In this document: positions 26,683-34,870 of the stretch, one piece after another
Layout of the letters: every line of letters begins with the position of its first letter
Position numbering within the stretch: position 1 is the stretch's first letter
Assembly: GCA_031270845.1 (NCBI GenBank)
Contig: JAISXF010000067.1
Location: forward strand, 1 to 35,320
DNA length: 35,320 nucleotides
From: Prevotellaceae bacterium
Lineage (GTDB): Bacteria > Bacteroidota > Bacteroidia > Bacteroidales > UBA932
Direction of reading: 5' to 3'
Program-made: the position numbers and the translations under genes
The notes under the pieces: generated by a model
Told to the model about the DNA's origin: nothing
Database searches by the model: none
The model's input: only the letters and a program-made list of their open reading frames with translations

Positions 26683-28683
26683 TTGAAAAAAAATACGTTA
26701 TATTTATTATGCATAGGGCTTCTGCTGACCTCCTGCAGCGTGGTAAGCCGCCTCAATAAGGCCGACCGGCTTTTTGAAGAAGGCGGCTATGCCAAAGCAG
26801 CCGGGATATACAAAAAGGCAGTACGGTCGAAAAAAGTACCGCCGGCGCGGGTCGAACCGGCCTATTTTAATTATACCGAATGCTACCGCCGGACAGGCAA
26901 ACCGCGCGACGCCGAGATGGCCTACAGTATATTTTTCCGCCGGCATAAAACGGCCGGCAATCCCGAACTGTACCTGCGCTACGGCCAGGCGCTGATGTCA
27001 AGCGAAAAATACGAACAGGCCAGGGAGCAGTTCGAACGCTATAAACAGGAACGCCCCGACGACCCGCAGGCCGACCTGGCGCTGGCATCGCTCGAATGGA
27101 TTGAAAACTATCCGGCCGACTCCCTCACATACGCCATCGAACCTGTACCGGCGCTGAACCAGACAGCCAACGATTTTGCCCCGGCCTTTGGCGCCGACGA
27201 CTACGAAACGATACTGTTTTCTTCCACACGCAAAACCGACAACACCGGCAAAAAAACCTATGACGTTACAGGCACATTGTACTCCGATATTTACTTCACC
27301 CGCCTTGCCCGCAGCGGACAATGGGATAAGCCGCGCAACCTGGGAAAAGAAATCAATACAAAGTTCGACGACGGAGCCGTGGCTTTCAACAGCGGCTATT
27401 CCACCTTATTTTTTACACGCTGCCTGAAAGTGAGACGCGAAAAAACGGGATGCCAAATTTATACCGCCCAGCGAAAAGCCGACGAATGGAGCGAACCGGA
27501 AAACCTTAGACTCGTACCCGACAGCATTACCGCGGCGCATCCGACCCTCTCGGCCGACGATTTGACCCTCTACTTCGTCTCGGATTTAGCCGGAGGCATG
27601 GGGCAAATGGACATCTGGAAAGTAACGCGCAACGGGCCTTCCGACGATTGGGGAGAACCGATTAACGCCGGCGCACAGATAAACACACAGGGCAATGAAA
27701 TGTACCCCTTTGCCCACTCCAACGGCACGCTGTACTTCGCCTCCGACGGGCATCCGGGATTCGGCGGGCTTGATATTTTCCGTGCGCTCCCCGACAGCCT
27801 CGCCGGGTGGAACATCGAAAACGTCGGTCGGCCGCTCAATTCATCAGCCGACGATTTTGCCATTATTTTTGAACGCGACAACGAGCGCGGGTATTTCTCC
27901 TCGCGCCGTACAATTCGAGGAAAAACACGCGGTGGCGACGACATATTCCGCTTTGCCCGCGATGTCAAACCGGTAGAATATTTCTTTGAAGGCGTAGTTC
28001 GGAACGGGCGCACGGGCAGCGTGCTGGGAAACGCCGAGATCCGCTTAATCGGAAGCAACGGCGCCATTTTGCGCAAACGTACCGAAGCCGACGGAATCGT
28101 CCGTTTTCGCGTAAATGCCGGATTGGATTATATCGCCATCGCATCGCTCCAGGGCTTCCTGAACGGCAAATTACGCTTCTCAAGCAAAGAATGGGAAAAC
28201 GGCCACACACACCGCGACACCTTCAACCTCACATCAACCGACCGTCCCATCGAAATCCCCAATATCTTTTTCGATTTCGGCAAGGCCACGCTGAGCGATG
28301 CCTCGCGCACCTCGCTCGATTCGCTGGTTTCTATTATGAAGGACAACGAACGGATTATCGTCGAACTGCGCGCCCATACCGACAACCGCGGCAGCGATGC
28401 CGCCAATATGGACTTGTCGCAACGCCGGGCGCAGTCGGTTGTTGATTATTTGATACAAAACGGCATCGACGAGGGGCGTCTGGAAGCCGTCGGCTTCGGA
28501 GAATCGGAACCCAAAACGGTTGATGAAGCCTTAGTCCGGCAACATTCGTTCCTGCGTGCCGGCCAGAAGTTGGACGAAAAATTTATTAACTCCATCAGTA
28601 ACGAAGCACAGCAGGAAATTTGCCACGCATTGAACCGCCGTACGGAAATGCAAGTTATCCGCAACGATTATGTAGCGGAATGA
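26683..28683 (+). CDS. PD40-repeat / OmpA-family peptidoglycan-binding lipoprotein, probable TTG start
   Basis: (M)KKNTLYLLCIGLLLTSCS lipobox; 'SADDLTLYFVSDLAGGMGQMDIWKV' PD40; 'IFFDFGKATLSDASRTSLDSLVSIMKDNERIIVELRAHTDNRGSDAANMDLSQRRAQSVVDYLIQNGI' OmpA C-terminus. Confidence 0.92.
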   Translation: MKKNTLYLLCIGLLLTSCSVVSRLNKADRLFEEGGYAKAAGIYKKAVRSKKVPPARVEPAYFNYTECYRRTGKPRDAEMAYSIFFRRHKTAGNPELYLRYGQALMSSEKYEQAREQFERYKQERPDDPQADLALASLEWIENYPADSLTYAIEPVPALNQTANDFAPAFGADDYETILFSSTRKTDNTGKKTYDVTGTLYSDIYFTRLARSGQWDKPRNLGKEINTKFDDGAVAFNSGYSTLFFTRCLKVRREKTGCQIYTAQRKADEWSEPENLRLVPDSITAAHPTLSADDLTLYFVSDLAGGMGQMDIWKVTRNGPSDDWGEPINAGAQINTQGNEMYPFAHSNGTLYFASDGHPGFGGLDIFRALPDSLAGWNIENVGRPLNSSADDFAIIFERDNERGYFSSRRTIRGKTRGGDDIFRFARDVKPVEYFFEGVVRNGRTGSVLGNAEIRLIGSNGAILRKRTEADGIVRFRVNAGLDYIAIASLQGFLNGKLRFSSKEWENGHTHRDTFNLTSTDRPIEIPNIFFDFGKATLSDASRTSLDSLVSIMKDNERIIVELRAHTDNRGSDAANMDLSQRRAQSVVDYLIQNGIDEGRLEAVGFGESEPKTVDEALVRQHSFLRAGQKLDEKFINSISNEAQQEICHALNRRTEMQVIRNDYVAE

Positions 28684-28732
28684 AAGGATGAAAAAAGGCG
28701 CTGCGCGCGTAGCGCTTTTTTTATCCTTTTTC
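28682..28732. terminator. Bidirectional terminator between convergent OmpA-like gene and radA
   Basis: GGATGAAAAAAGGCGCT ... AGCGCTTTTTTTATCC long imperfect stem flanked by A/T runs; overlaps the radA stop. Confidence 0.75.
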
Positions 28733-30094
28733 ATTTCGGAATACGGCGCGCAGCAGTTCGTCCATTTTGGATACCGCTATTATTTCCATGCTTTTTGTGG
28801 GGGGCAAGCCTTTTTGATTGTAGCGGGAAATAAATATCCGCTCGAATCCTGTTTTTTCCGCTTCGGCAATCCGCTGGTCAATGCGGGCGACGGGGCGGAT
28901 TTCGCCACTCAGTCCGACTTCCGCCGCAAAGCAATAGCGCGACGGTATCGGGATGTCGAAGTTCGACGAGAGGATGGCCGTTACCACCGCCAAATCGACT
29001 GCCGGATCGACCACTTTCAGGCCGCCGGCCATGTTCAGGAATACGTCTTTGATTGCTAACTTAAAACCCGCGCGCTTCTCCAGTACGGCCAGCAGCATAT
29101 TCATCCGGCGGACGTCGAACCCTGTCGCCGACCGCTGGGGCGTCCCGTAGGCGGCGCTGCTGACCAGCGCCTGGGTTTCTATCAGCAGCGGACGGATACC
29201 GTCGAGCGTTGCCGCTACGGCTATACCGCTCAGGGCGCTGTCGTGTTGCGTAATGAGTATTTCCGACGGGTTGCTTACTTCGCGCAGTCCGCTGCCCAGC
29301 ATTTCAAAGATGCCGATTTCGGCCGTTGAGCCAAAGCGGTTTTTGATACTGCGAAGCAGCCGGTAGGCATGATGCCCGTCGCCCTCGAACTGCAATACGA
29401 CATCGACAATATGCTCGAGCACCTTCGGGCCGGCGATGCTGCCGTCTTTCGTAATATGCCCGATAATAAAAATCGGGATGCCCGTCTGCTTGGCAAATTT
29501 GAGCAACTGCGCCGCGCATTCGCGGATTTGCGAAATGCTGCCTGCCGACGACTCCACCCGTTCGGAAAACAGCGTCTGGATGGAGTCGATGACCATAAAG
29601 CGGGGCTGTAGCTGCTGCGCCTGTGCCAGGATGTTCTCTAAGCAGGTCTCGCCTAAAATATAACAGTTACGGCCGTCGCCGCGAAGCCTGTCGGCACGCA
29701 GTTTGATTTGCTGCGCGCTCTCTTCGCCGGCCACGTACAGTGTTTTCAGCGACGGCGCATGCAAGGCTAATTGCAGGCTCAGCGTCGATTTGCCGATGCC
29801 CGGCTCGCCGCCGATAAGCACCAGCGACCCTGTTACCAGTCCGCCGCCCAATAGCCGGTTGACTTCCCCGTTTTCGATATTTAAGCGCGGCTGCTGCTCG
29901 AAGCTGATTTCATCGACCCGTTGCGCGACCGCTTTTCCCGACGAAAAAACATCGCCGTACGCTGCGCCGCCGCCCTTACTTACGACCTCTTCTACAAACG
30001 TATTCCATTCGCCGCACGACGGGCAGCGCCCTAACCATTTCGCCGACTCAAAGCCGCACTGCTGGCAGAAATACACGGTTTTTGTTTTTGCCAT
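28721..30094 (-). CDS. radA: DNA repair protein RadA
   Basis: 'YFCQQCGFESAKWLGRCPSCGEWNTFVEE' zinc finger; 'LIGGEPGIGKSTL' Walker A; 'KNRFGSTAEIGIFEM' KNRFG motif. Confidence 0.97.
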   Translation of the reverse strand: MAKTKTVYFCQQCGFESAKWLGRCPSCGEWNTFVEEVVSKGGGAAYGDVFSSGKAVAQRVDEISFEQQPRLNIENGEVNRLLGGGLVTGSLVLIGGEPGIGKSTLSLQLALHAPSLKTLYVAGEESAQQIKLRADRLRGDGRNCYILGETCLENILAQAQQLQPRFMVIDSIQTLFSERVESSAGSISQIRECAAQLLKFAKQTGIPIFIIGHITKDGSIAGPKVLEHIVDVVLQFEGDGHHAYRLLRSIKNRFGSTAEIGIFEMLGSGLREVSNPSEILITQHDSALSGIAVAATLDGIRPLLIETQALVSSAAYGTPQRSATGFDVRRMNMLLAVLEKRAGFKLAIKDVFLNMAGGLKVVDPAVDLAVVTAILSSNFDIPIPSRYCFAAEVGLSGEIRPVARIDQRIAEAEKTGFERIFISRYNQKGLPPTKSMEIIAVSKMDELLRAVFRNEKG

Positions 30095-30162
30095 GTTATT
30101 TGTTTTTTGTTATTCCATATATTATTTAAAGATGCAAAGCTACGAAAATACAGGCACATTAG

Positions 30163-30221
30163 GAACGATGAACGATGAACGATGAAGTATGAAGTATGAA
30201 GTATGAAGTATGAAGGATGAA
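30163..30221. repeat. Left 9-bp microsatellite arm (GAACGATGA/GAAGTATGA)n
   Basis: GAACGATGAACGATGAACGATGAAGTATGAAGTATGAAGTATGAAGTATGAAGGATGAA. Confidence 0.95.
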
Positions 30222-30231
30222 CTCGTTATTC

Positions 30232-30690
30232 GGGGAAAGTCTCTCCACGTCGTCGAGCGACTTTTTTTCCATAGGGGGAAAGTCTCTCCACGACGTGGAG
30301 CAACTTTCTCCCTATGGGGGAAAGTCTCTCCACGACGTGGAACGACTTTCTGCCTATGGGGGAAAGTCTCTCCACGTCGTGGAGCGACTTTCCCCCTATG
30401 GAAAAAAATTTCTCAGCGAAAAATTTCTCCGCATTGCTGAGACACTTTTTACATATGGTAGAAAGTCTCTCGACGTCGTCGAGCAACTTTTTACATATGG
30501 TAGAAAGTCTCTCGACGTCGTCAAGCGACTTTTTACATATGGTAGAAAGTCTCTCGACGTCGTCAAGCGACTTTTTACATATGGTAGAAAGTCTCTCGAC
30601 GTCGTCAAGCGACTTTCTACCTATTGCGAAAAATTTCTCAGCGAAAAATTTCTCAGCATTGCGGAGACACTTTCTACCTATTGCGAAAAA
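30232..30690. repeat. 42-bp hairpin array: 8 units of AAAGTCTCTCCACGnCGTGGAGCGACTTT type plus 2 units of a second hairpin type
   Basis: Manual alignment of ten units; see finding on compensatory changes. Confidence 0.95.
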
Positions 30691-30735
30691 TCTCACAGCC
30701 GTTCCGCTTAACCGCCTAACATAATCCCGATGCCG

Positions 30736-30797
30736 GTTCATAGTTCATCGTTCATCGTTCATACCTCATACTTCATACTTCATACTTCATACTTCAT
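30736..30797. repeat. Right microsatellite arm, inverted relative to the left arm (GTTCATCGTTCAT...CTTCATACTTCAT)
   Basis: Reverse complement ATGAAGTATGAAGTATGAAG...GAACGATGAACGATGAAC uses the same units as 30163-30221. Confidence 0.95.
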
Positions 30798-30808
30798 AAT
30801 TAATTTAG

Positions 30809-30816
30809 TACCTTTG
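30809..30816 (+). promoter_or_regulatory. -7 element TACCTTTG for the beta-eliminating lyase gene
   Basis: Exact TACCTTTG 23-30 nt before the start codon; no clear TTTG at -33. Confidence 0.5.
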
Positions 30817-30838
30817 CGGCCTTTTCTACCAAACAAGA

Positions 30839-32311
30839 ATGAAGATGAATAAAGAGAACACCGTTAAAATCAAATTTTACAATGGCGAGACCATCCCGCT
30901 GGAATTGCACAAGGCGCGGGTGGTTCAGAAATTAAACCTTGTGCCTGTCGAGCGCCGGCTGGAAGCGCTGCACGAAGGCGGCTTCAATACGTTCCGGCTC
31001 ACCACGCAGGACGTGTTCCTCGACATGCTCACCGATAGCGGCACCAACGCCATGAGCGACCGGCAGCTTGCGGCCATGATGCACGCCGATGACGCCTACG
31101 CCGGCTCGCAAAGCTTCTTCCGCCTCCAGCAGGCGGTCGAAGAGGTGCTGAAGAAAAAGTATTTCCTGCCGGTTCATCAGGGGCGTGCGGCCGAAAACGT
31201 GCTGGCGAAAGCCTATATTACGAAAAACGCCGGTCTGATTCCGATGAACTATCATTTCACCACCGCGCTCGCGCACATTACCCAATACGGCGGCCGGATT
31301 GTCGAGTTGCTTTACGACGAAGCGTACTGCATCGCCTCGGCGCATCCGTTTAAAGGCAATATGCACATCGAAAAGCTCGAAGCCGTCATCCGTGAACACG
31401 GGCGCGAGACGATACCGTTCATCCGCATGGAGGCCTCGACCAACCTGATAGGCGGGCAGCCGTTCTCGGTTCAAAACCTGCGCGAGGTGCGGCAAATCGC
31501 CGACCGCTACGGGCTGCGGGTCGTTCTCGATGCCAGTTTGCTCGGCGAAAACGCATGGCTGGTTATCCGGCGTGAGCCGGAGTTCGCGAATGCCACGATG
31601 GCCGAAGTCATTGCCGAAATAACGGGGCTCTCCGATATTGTATATTTCTCGGCGCGCAAGCTCAGCTCGTCGCGCGGCGGCGGCATCTGTACCAACGACC
31701 TGACGATATACCGCGAGCTCGAAGCGCTCATCCCCCTCTTTGAAGGCTTTTTGACCTACGGCGGCATGTCGGTGCGCGAAATTGAGGCGATGGCCGTCGG
31801 GCTGTACGAAACGCTCGACGAAACGATGATTTGCCAAAGCCCGCAGTTTATCGCCTGGTTGGTCGATTCGCTTACGGCCAAAGGCGTGCCGATGGTTACG
31901 CCGCCGGGCGTCCTCGGCGCGCATGTCGATGCGATGACAATGTGCGCGCATATCCCGCAAACACAATATCCGGCCGGTGCGCTCGCGGCGGCGTTCTACC
32001 TGATTTCCGGCGTCCGTGGCATGGAGCGCGGGTCGGTATCGAGCCAGCGCGACGCCAGCGGAAACGAAACCTATGCCGATATGGAACTGTTGCGGCTGGC
32101 CGTACCCCGGCGGGTTTTCACGCTCTCGCAACTCAAATATGTAGAAGACCGCTTGGTGTGGCTCCACGAAAACCGGCGCCTCATAGGCGGCTTAAAGTTT
32201 GTGTATGAACCGCCGGTACTGCGCTTTTTCATGGGCGGATTAGCCCCCGTTTCGGACTGGCCTGAACAGTTGATCGCCAAATTTAAGGCCGACTTCGGCG
32301 ATAGCCTGTGA
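30839..32311 (+). CDS. Tyrosine phenol-lyase/tryptophanase family (beta-eliminating lyase), divergent
   Basis: 'DVFLDMLTDSGTNAMSDRQLAAMMHADDAYAGSQSFFRL', 'PVHQGRAAENVL', 'HPFKGNMHIEKLE', 'LTYGGMSVREIEAMAVGL', 'RLAVPRRVFT', 'GLKFVYEPPVLRFF'. Confidence 0.88.
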   Translation: MKMNKENTVKIKFYNGETIPLELHKARVVQKLNLVPVERRLEALHEGGFNTFRLTTQDVFLDMLTDSGTNAMSDRQLAAMMHADDAYAGSQSFFRLQQAVEEVLKKKYFLPVHQGRAAENVLAKAYITKNAGLIPMNYHFTTALAHITQYGGRIVELLYDEAYCIASAHPFKGNMHIEKLEAVIREHGRETIPFIRMEASTNLIGGQPFSVQNLREVRQIADRYGLRVVLDASLLGENAWLVIRREPEFANATMAEVIAEITGLSDIVYFSARKLSSSRGGGICTNDLTIYRELEALIPLFEGFLTYGGMSVREIEAMAVGLYETLDETMICQSPQFIAWLVDSLTAKGVPMVTPPGVLGAHVDAMTMCAHIPQTQYPAGALAAAFYLISGVRGMERGSVSSQRDASGNETYADMELLRLAVPRRVFTLSQLKYVEDRLVWLHENRRLIGGLKFVYEPPVLRFFMGGLAPVSDWPEQLIAKFKADFGDSL

Positions 32312-32359
32312 TGAATGGTTAATGATAATTCAAATGTATAACTCCAAAAATAAAAAAGT

Positions 32360-33532
32360 ATGCAACCAACGCTTTATTCTTTCGTTTTAATAGCCGGGGC
32401 GCTGCTCTCGGCATGTGTACCGGGTGGCCGGACGGAGGTGCAACGGCTCGACAGGGCTGCCTTCGACACCACCGTCGCCGGCAAGCCGGTATCGCTCTAC
32501 ACCCTCGAGTCGGGCAACGGGCTGACCATGCAGGTTACCAATTTCGGGCTGCGGGTAGTATCGCTGTGGACGGCCGACAGGTACGGAAAGTACGACGATA
32601 TTGCCGTAGGATACGAGTGTATCGAACGGTATATTCACAACGACGGCGAACGGTTCCTTGGACCGGTGGTCGGGCGGTATGCCAACCGGATTGCCGGCGG
32701 GCGCTTCACGCTCGACGGGGTCGAATACCGTCTGCCGCAGAACAACAACGGCCAAACCCTGCACGGCGGCCTTAAAGGGCTTGATATGGTGGTCTGGGAT
32801 GTCGATAGCGTATCGACCAACGCCATCCGCTTTTCCTGTGTCTCGCCCGACGGCGACGACGGCTTCCCCGGCGCCCTGCGCATCACCGTAAACTACGCCC
32901 TCACCGCCGACAATGCGTTCGTGATAACCTACCGCGCCCAAACCGACAGGCCGACGGTGGTAAACCTCTCGAACCACGCCTTCTTCAACCTGAAAGGCGA
33001 AGGCAACGGCCCTGTTACCGACCATCTGCTGACGATTTACTCCGCCGCCATCACCCCGGTCGATAGCCTGCTGATACCTACCGGCGAAGTCATGCCGGTC
33101 GAGAACACGCCCTTCGATTTCCTTACGCCTGTCCGCATTGGCGACCGGATAGACAACAACCATCCGCAGTTGAAAAACGGGCGGGGCTACGACCATAACT
33201 GGATTCTCGGCCACGCCATTGATGCCGACGGACGCTGGCGGCGCGACGGGCAGCCCCTGCTCTCGGCGACCCTTTACGAACCGCTCAGCGGGCGGACGCT
33301 CGAGGTCTATACCGACCAGCCCGGCCTGCAGTTCTACAGCGGGAACTTTTTCGACGGCAAAACCGCCGGCAAATACGGCAAGCCAATCCGCTTCCGCGAA
33401 GCGCTGGCGCTCGAAACGCAGCATTTCCCCGACAGCCCCAACCATCCGCAGTTTCCTTCGACGCGCCTCAACCCGGGCGACGTGTACCGGCATGTGTGCG
33501 TGTATAAGTTCGGCATACGGCAGGAAGAATAA
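32360..33532 (+). CDS. Aldose 1-epimerase (galactose mutarotase) family lipoprotein
   Basis: 'LYTLESGNGLTMQVTNFGLRVVSLWTADRYGKYDDIAVGYE', 'GRYANRIAGGRFTLDG', 'LSNHAFFNLKGEG', 'LQFYSGNFFDG'; lipobox LLSAC. Confidence 0.95.
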   Translation: MQPTLYSFVLIAGALLSACVPGGRTEVQRLDRAAFDTTVAGKPVSLYTLESGNGLTMQVTNFGLRVVSLWTADRYGKYDDIAVGYECIERYIHNDGERFLGPVVGRYANRIAGGRFTLDGVEYRLPQNNNGQTLHGGLKGLDMVVWDVDSVSTNAIRFSCVSPDGDDGFPGALRITVNYALTADNAFVITYRAQTDRPTVVNLSNHAFFNLKGEGNGPVTDHLLTIYSAAITPVDSLLIPTGEVMPVENTPFDFLTPVRIGDRIDNNHPQLKNGRGYDHNWILGHAIDADGRWRRDGQPLLSATLYEPLSGRTLEVYTDQPGLQFYSGNFFDGKTAGKYGKPIRFREALALETQHFPDSPNHPQFPSTRLNPGDVYRHVCVYKFGIRQEE

Positions 33533-33543
33533 CAGGGAATAAA

Positions 33544-34545
33544 ATGCACCGCGAGGAATTCGACGAACTGTTTGCCATCCGCACGGCCGACGACTTCGAG
33601 CAGCGCTGCATGGACGTGTTCCGCCGGCAGGCCGAACAGTGTGCGGTGTATCGCACCTACATGGATTTGCTCGGCCTGCACCCCTCACACGTGCACGCCA
33701 GCGCCGGGATACCCTTCCTCCCCGTTTCGCTTTTTAAAACGCAACCCGTCGTATGCGGTGCGGCGGGCGCGGTGCAGGCGGTGTTTACCAGCAGCGGCAC
33801 CACCGGGGCGCAGCCCTCGCAGCATCATCTGCTCGACCTGCGGCTCTACGAACGCAGCTTTACCGCCGCTTTTACCCTCTTCTACGGAGCGCCGGCCGAT
33901 TATACGATACTGGCGCTGCTGCCGTCGTACCTCGAGCGGCAAGGCTCGTCGCTGGTTTATATGGTCGAGCAGCTGATGCGGCAAAGCCGGCGCCCCGACA
34001 GCGGTTTTTTTATGCACGACTTCGACGCGCTGCACCGGCAGTTGCAAACGCTCCGGCAGCGCCGCCGGCGTGTACTGCTTATCGGCGTAACCTACGCGCT
34101 GCTCGACTTTGCCGAACACTATCCGGTCGATTTCCCGACGCTGATTGTGATGGAAACCGGCGGTATGAAAGGACAACGCGCCGAGCTGCCGCGCGCCGAA
34201 CTGCACCGGCGGCTGTGCAAAGGCTTCGGCGTGCCTGAAATTCATTCGGAATACGGGATGACCGAGCTGCTTTCGCAGGCTTATTCGTCCGGTGGCGGCC
34301 TTTTTCGCACCCCGCCGTGGATGCAGGTACGTATCCGCGACCGCGCGGACCCGTTCGCCTCTGCACCCGATGGCGCCACCGGCGGCGTCAATATCGTCGA
34401 TTTAGCCAATATCTACTCCTGCGCCTTTATCGAAACGCAGGATTTGGGCAGGCGCCATGCCGACGGCGCCTTTGAAATTACCGGCCGCTTCGAGCAAAGC
34501 GACATCCGCGGCTGCAGCCTGATGTACGAAGGAGTTGTGCGTTGA
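33544..34545 (+). CDS. LuxE/PaaK-like acyl-protein synthetase family
   Basis: 'VFTSSGTTGAQPSQHHL', 'HSEYGMTELLSQAYSSGGGLFRTPPWMQV', 'NIVDLANIYSCAFIETQDLG'. Confidence 0.82.
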   Translation: MHREEFDELFAIRTADDFEQRCMDVFRRQAEQCAVYRTYMDLLGLHPSHVHASAGIPFLPVSLFKTQPVVCGAAGAVQAVFTSSGTTGAQPSQHHLLDLRLYERSFTAAFTLFYGAPADYTILALLPSYLERQGSSLVYMVEQLMRQSRRPDSGFFMHDFDALHRQLQTLRQRRRRVLLIGVTYALLDFAEHYPVDFPTLIVMETGGMKGQRAELPRAELHRRLCKGFGVPEIHSEYGMTELLSQAYSSGGGLFRTPPWMQVRIRDRADPFASAPDGATGGVNIVDLANIYSCAFIETQDLGRRHADGAFEITGRFEQSDIRGCSLMYEGVVR

Positions 34546-34752
34546 GAGTTGCCCGCTTGTCGTAACTTTCCACGCTCCACTAAAAAGCAGTATCTCTCGC
34601 GGGATGCACAGATGCGACAAATTAAAATACGTCCATTTGTTAATATTTATTTCATAGTTGAAAAAGATTTTTTACCTTTGCGTAATATTTGACTAAATCA
34701 ACAAGCCCACGATGACTGTGTATAACTTTTTTACAACATTCTATGAAGGCCC

Positions 34753-34783
34753 TTGCGCCGTAAGCAGAATTTCCGTAGCTTTG
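34753..34783 (+). promoter_or_regulatory. Promoter TTG-N20-TAGCTTTG just upstream of the (CAGCA)n tract
   Basis: TTG 34753-34755; TAGCTTTG 34776-34783. A second TACCTTTG lies at 34673-34680. Confidence 0.6.
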
Positions 34784-34800
34784 TGCTGCGCTGACGCATT

Positions 34801-34850
34801 CAGCACAGCACAGCACAGCACAGCACAGCACAGCACAGCACAGCACAGCA
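34801..34850. repeat. Pentanucleotide SSR (CAGCA)10
   Basis: Ten perfect 5-bp units. Confidence 0.99.
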
Positions 34851-34870
34851 CACCCTATTCTCAATTATAA

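Noticed and set aside
30232-30690. CRISPR array interpretation of the 42-bp repeats
   Set aside because: Intervening segments are repeated, not unique spacers; no cas genes.
30932-32167. 411-aa minus ORF antisense to the beta-eliminating lyase
   Set aside because: The sense protein has clear family motifs; the antisense product is R/H/A-rich with no motif.
32387-33688. 433-aa minus ORF antisense to the mutarotase
   Set aside because: Shadow ORF of a strongly supported mutarotase gene.
34652-34864. 70-aa minus ORF with (AVLCC)n
   Set aside because: Produced by the CAGCA microsatellite read in antisense; no independent support.
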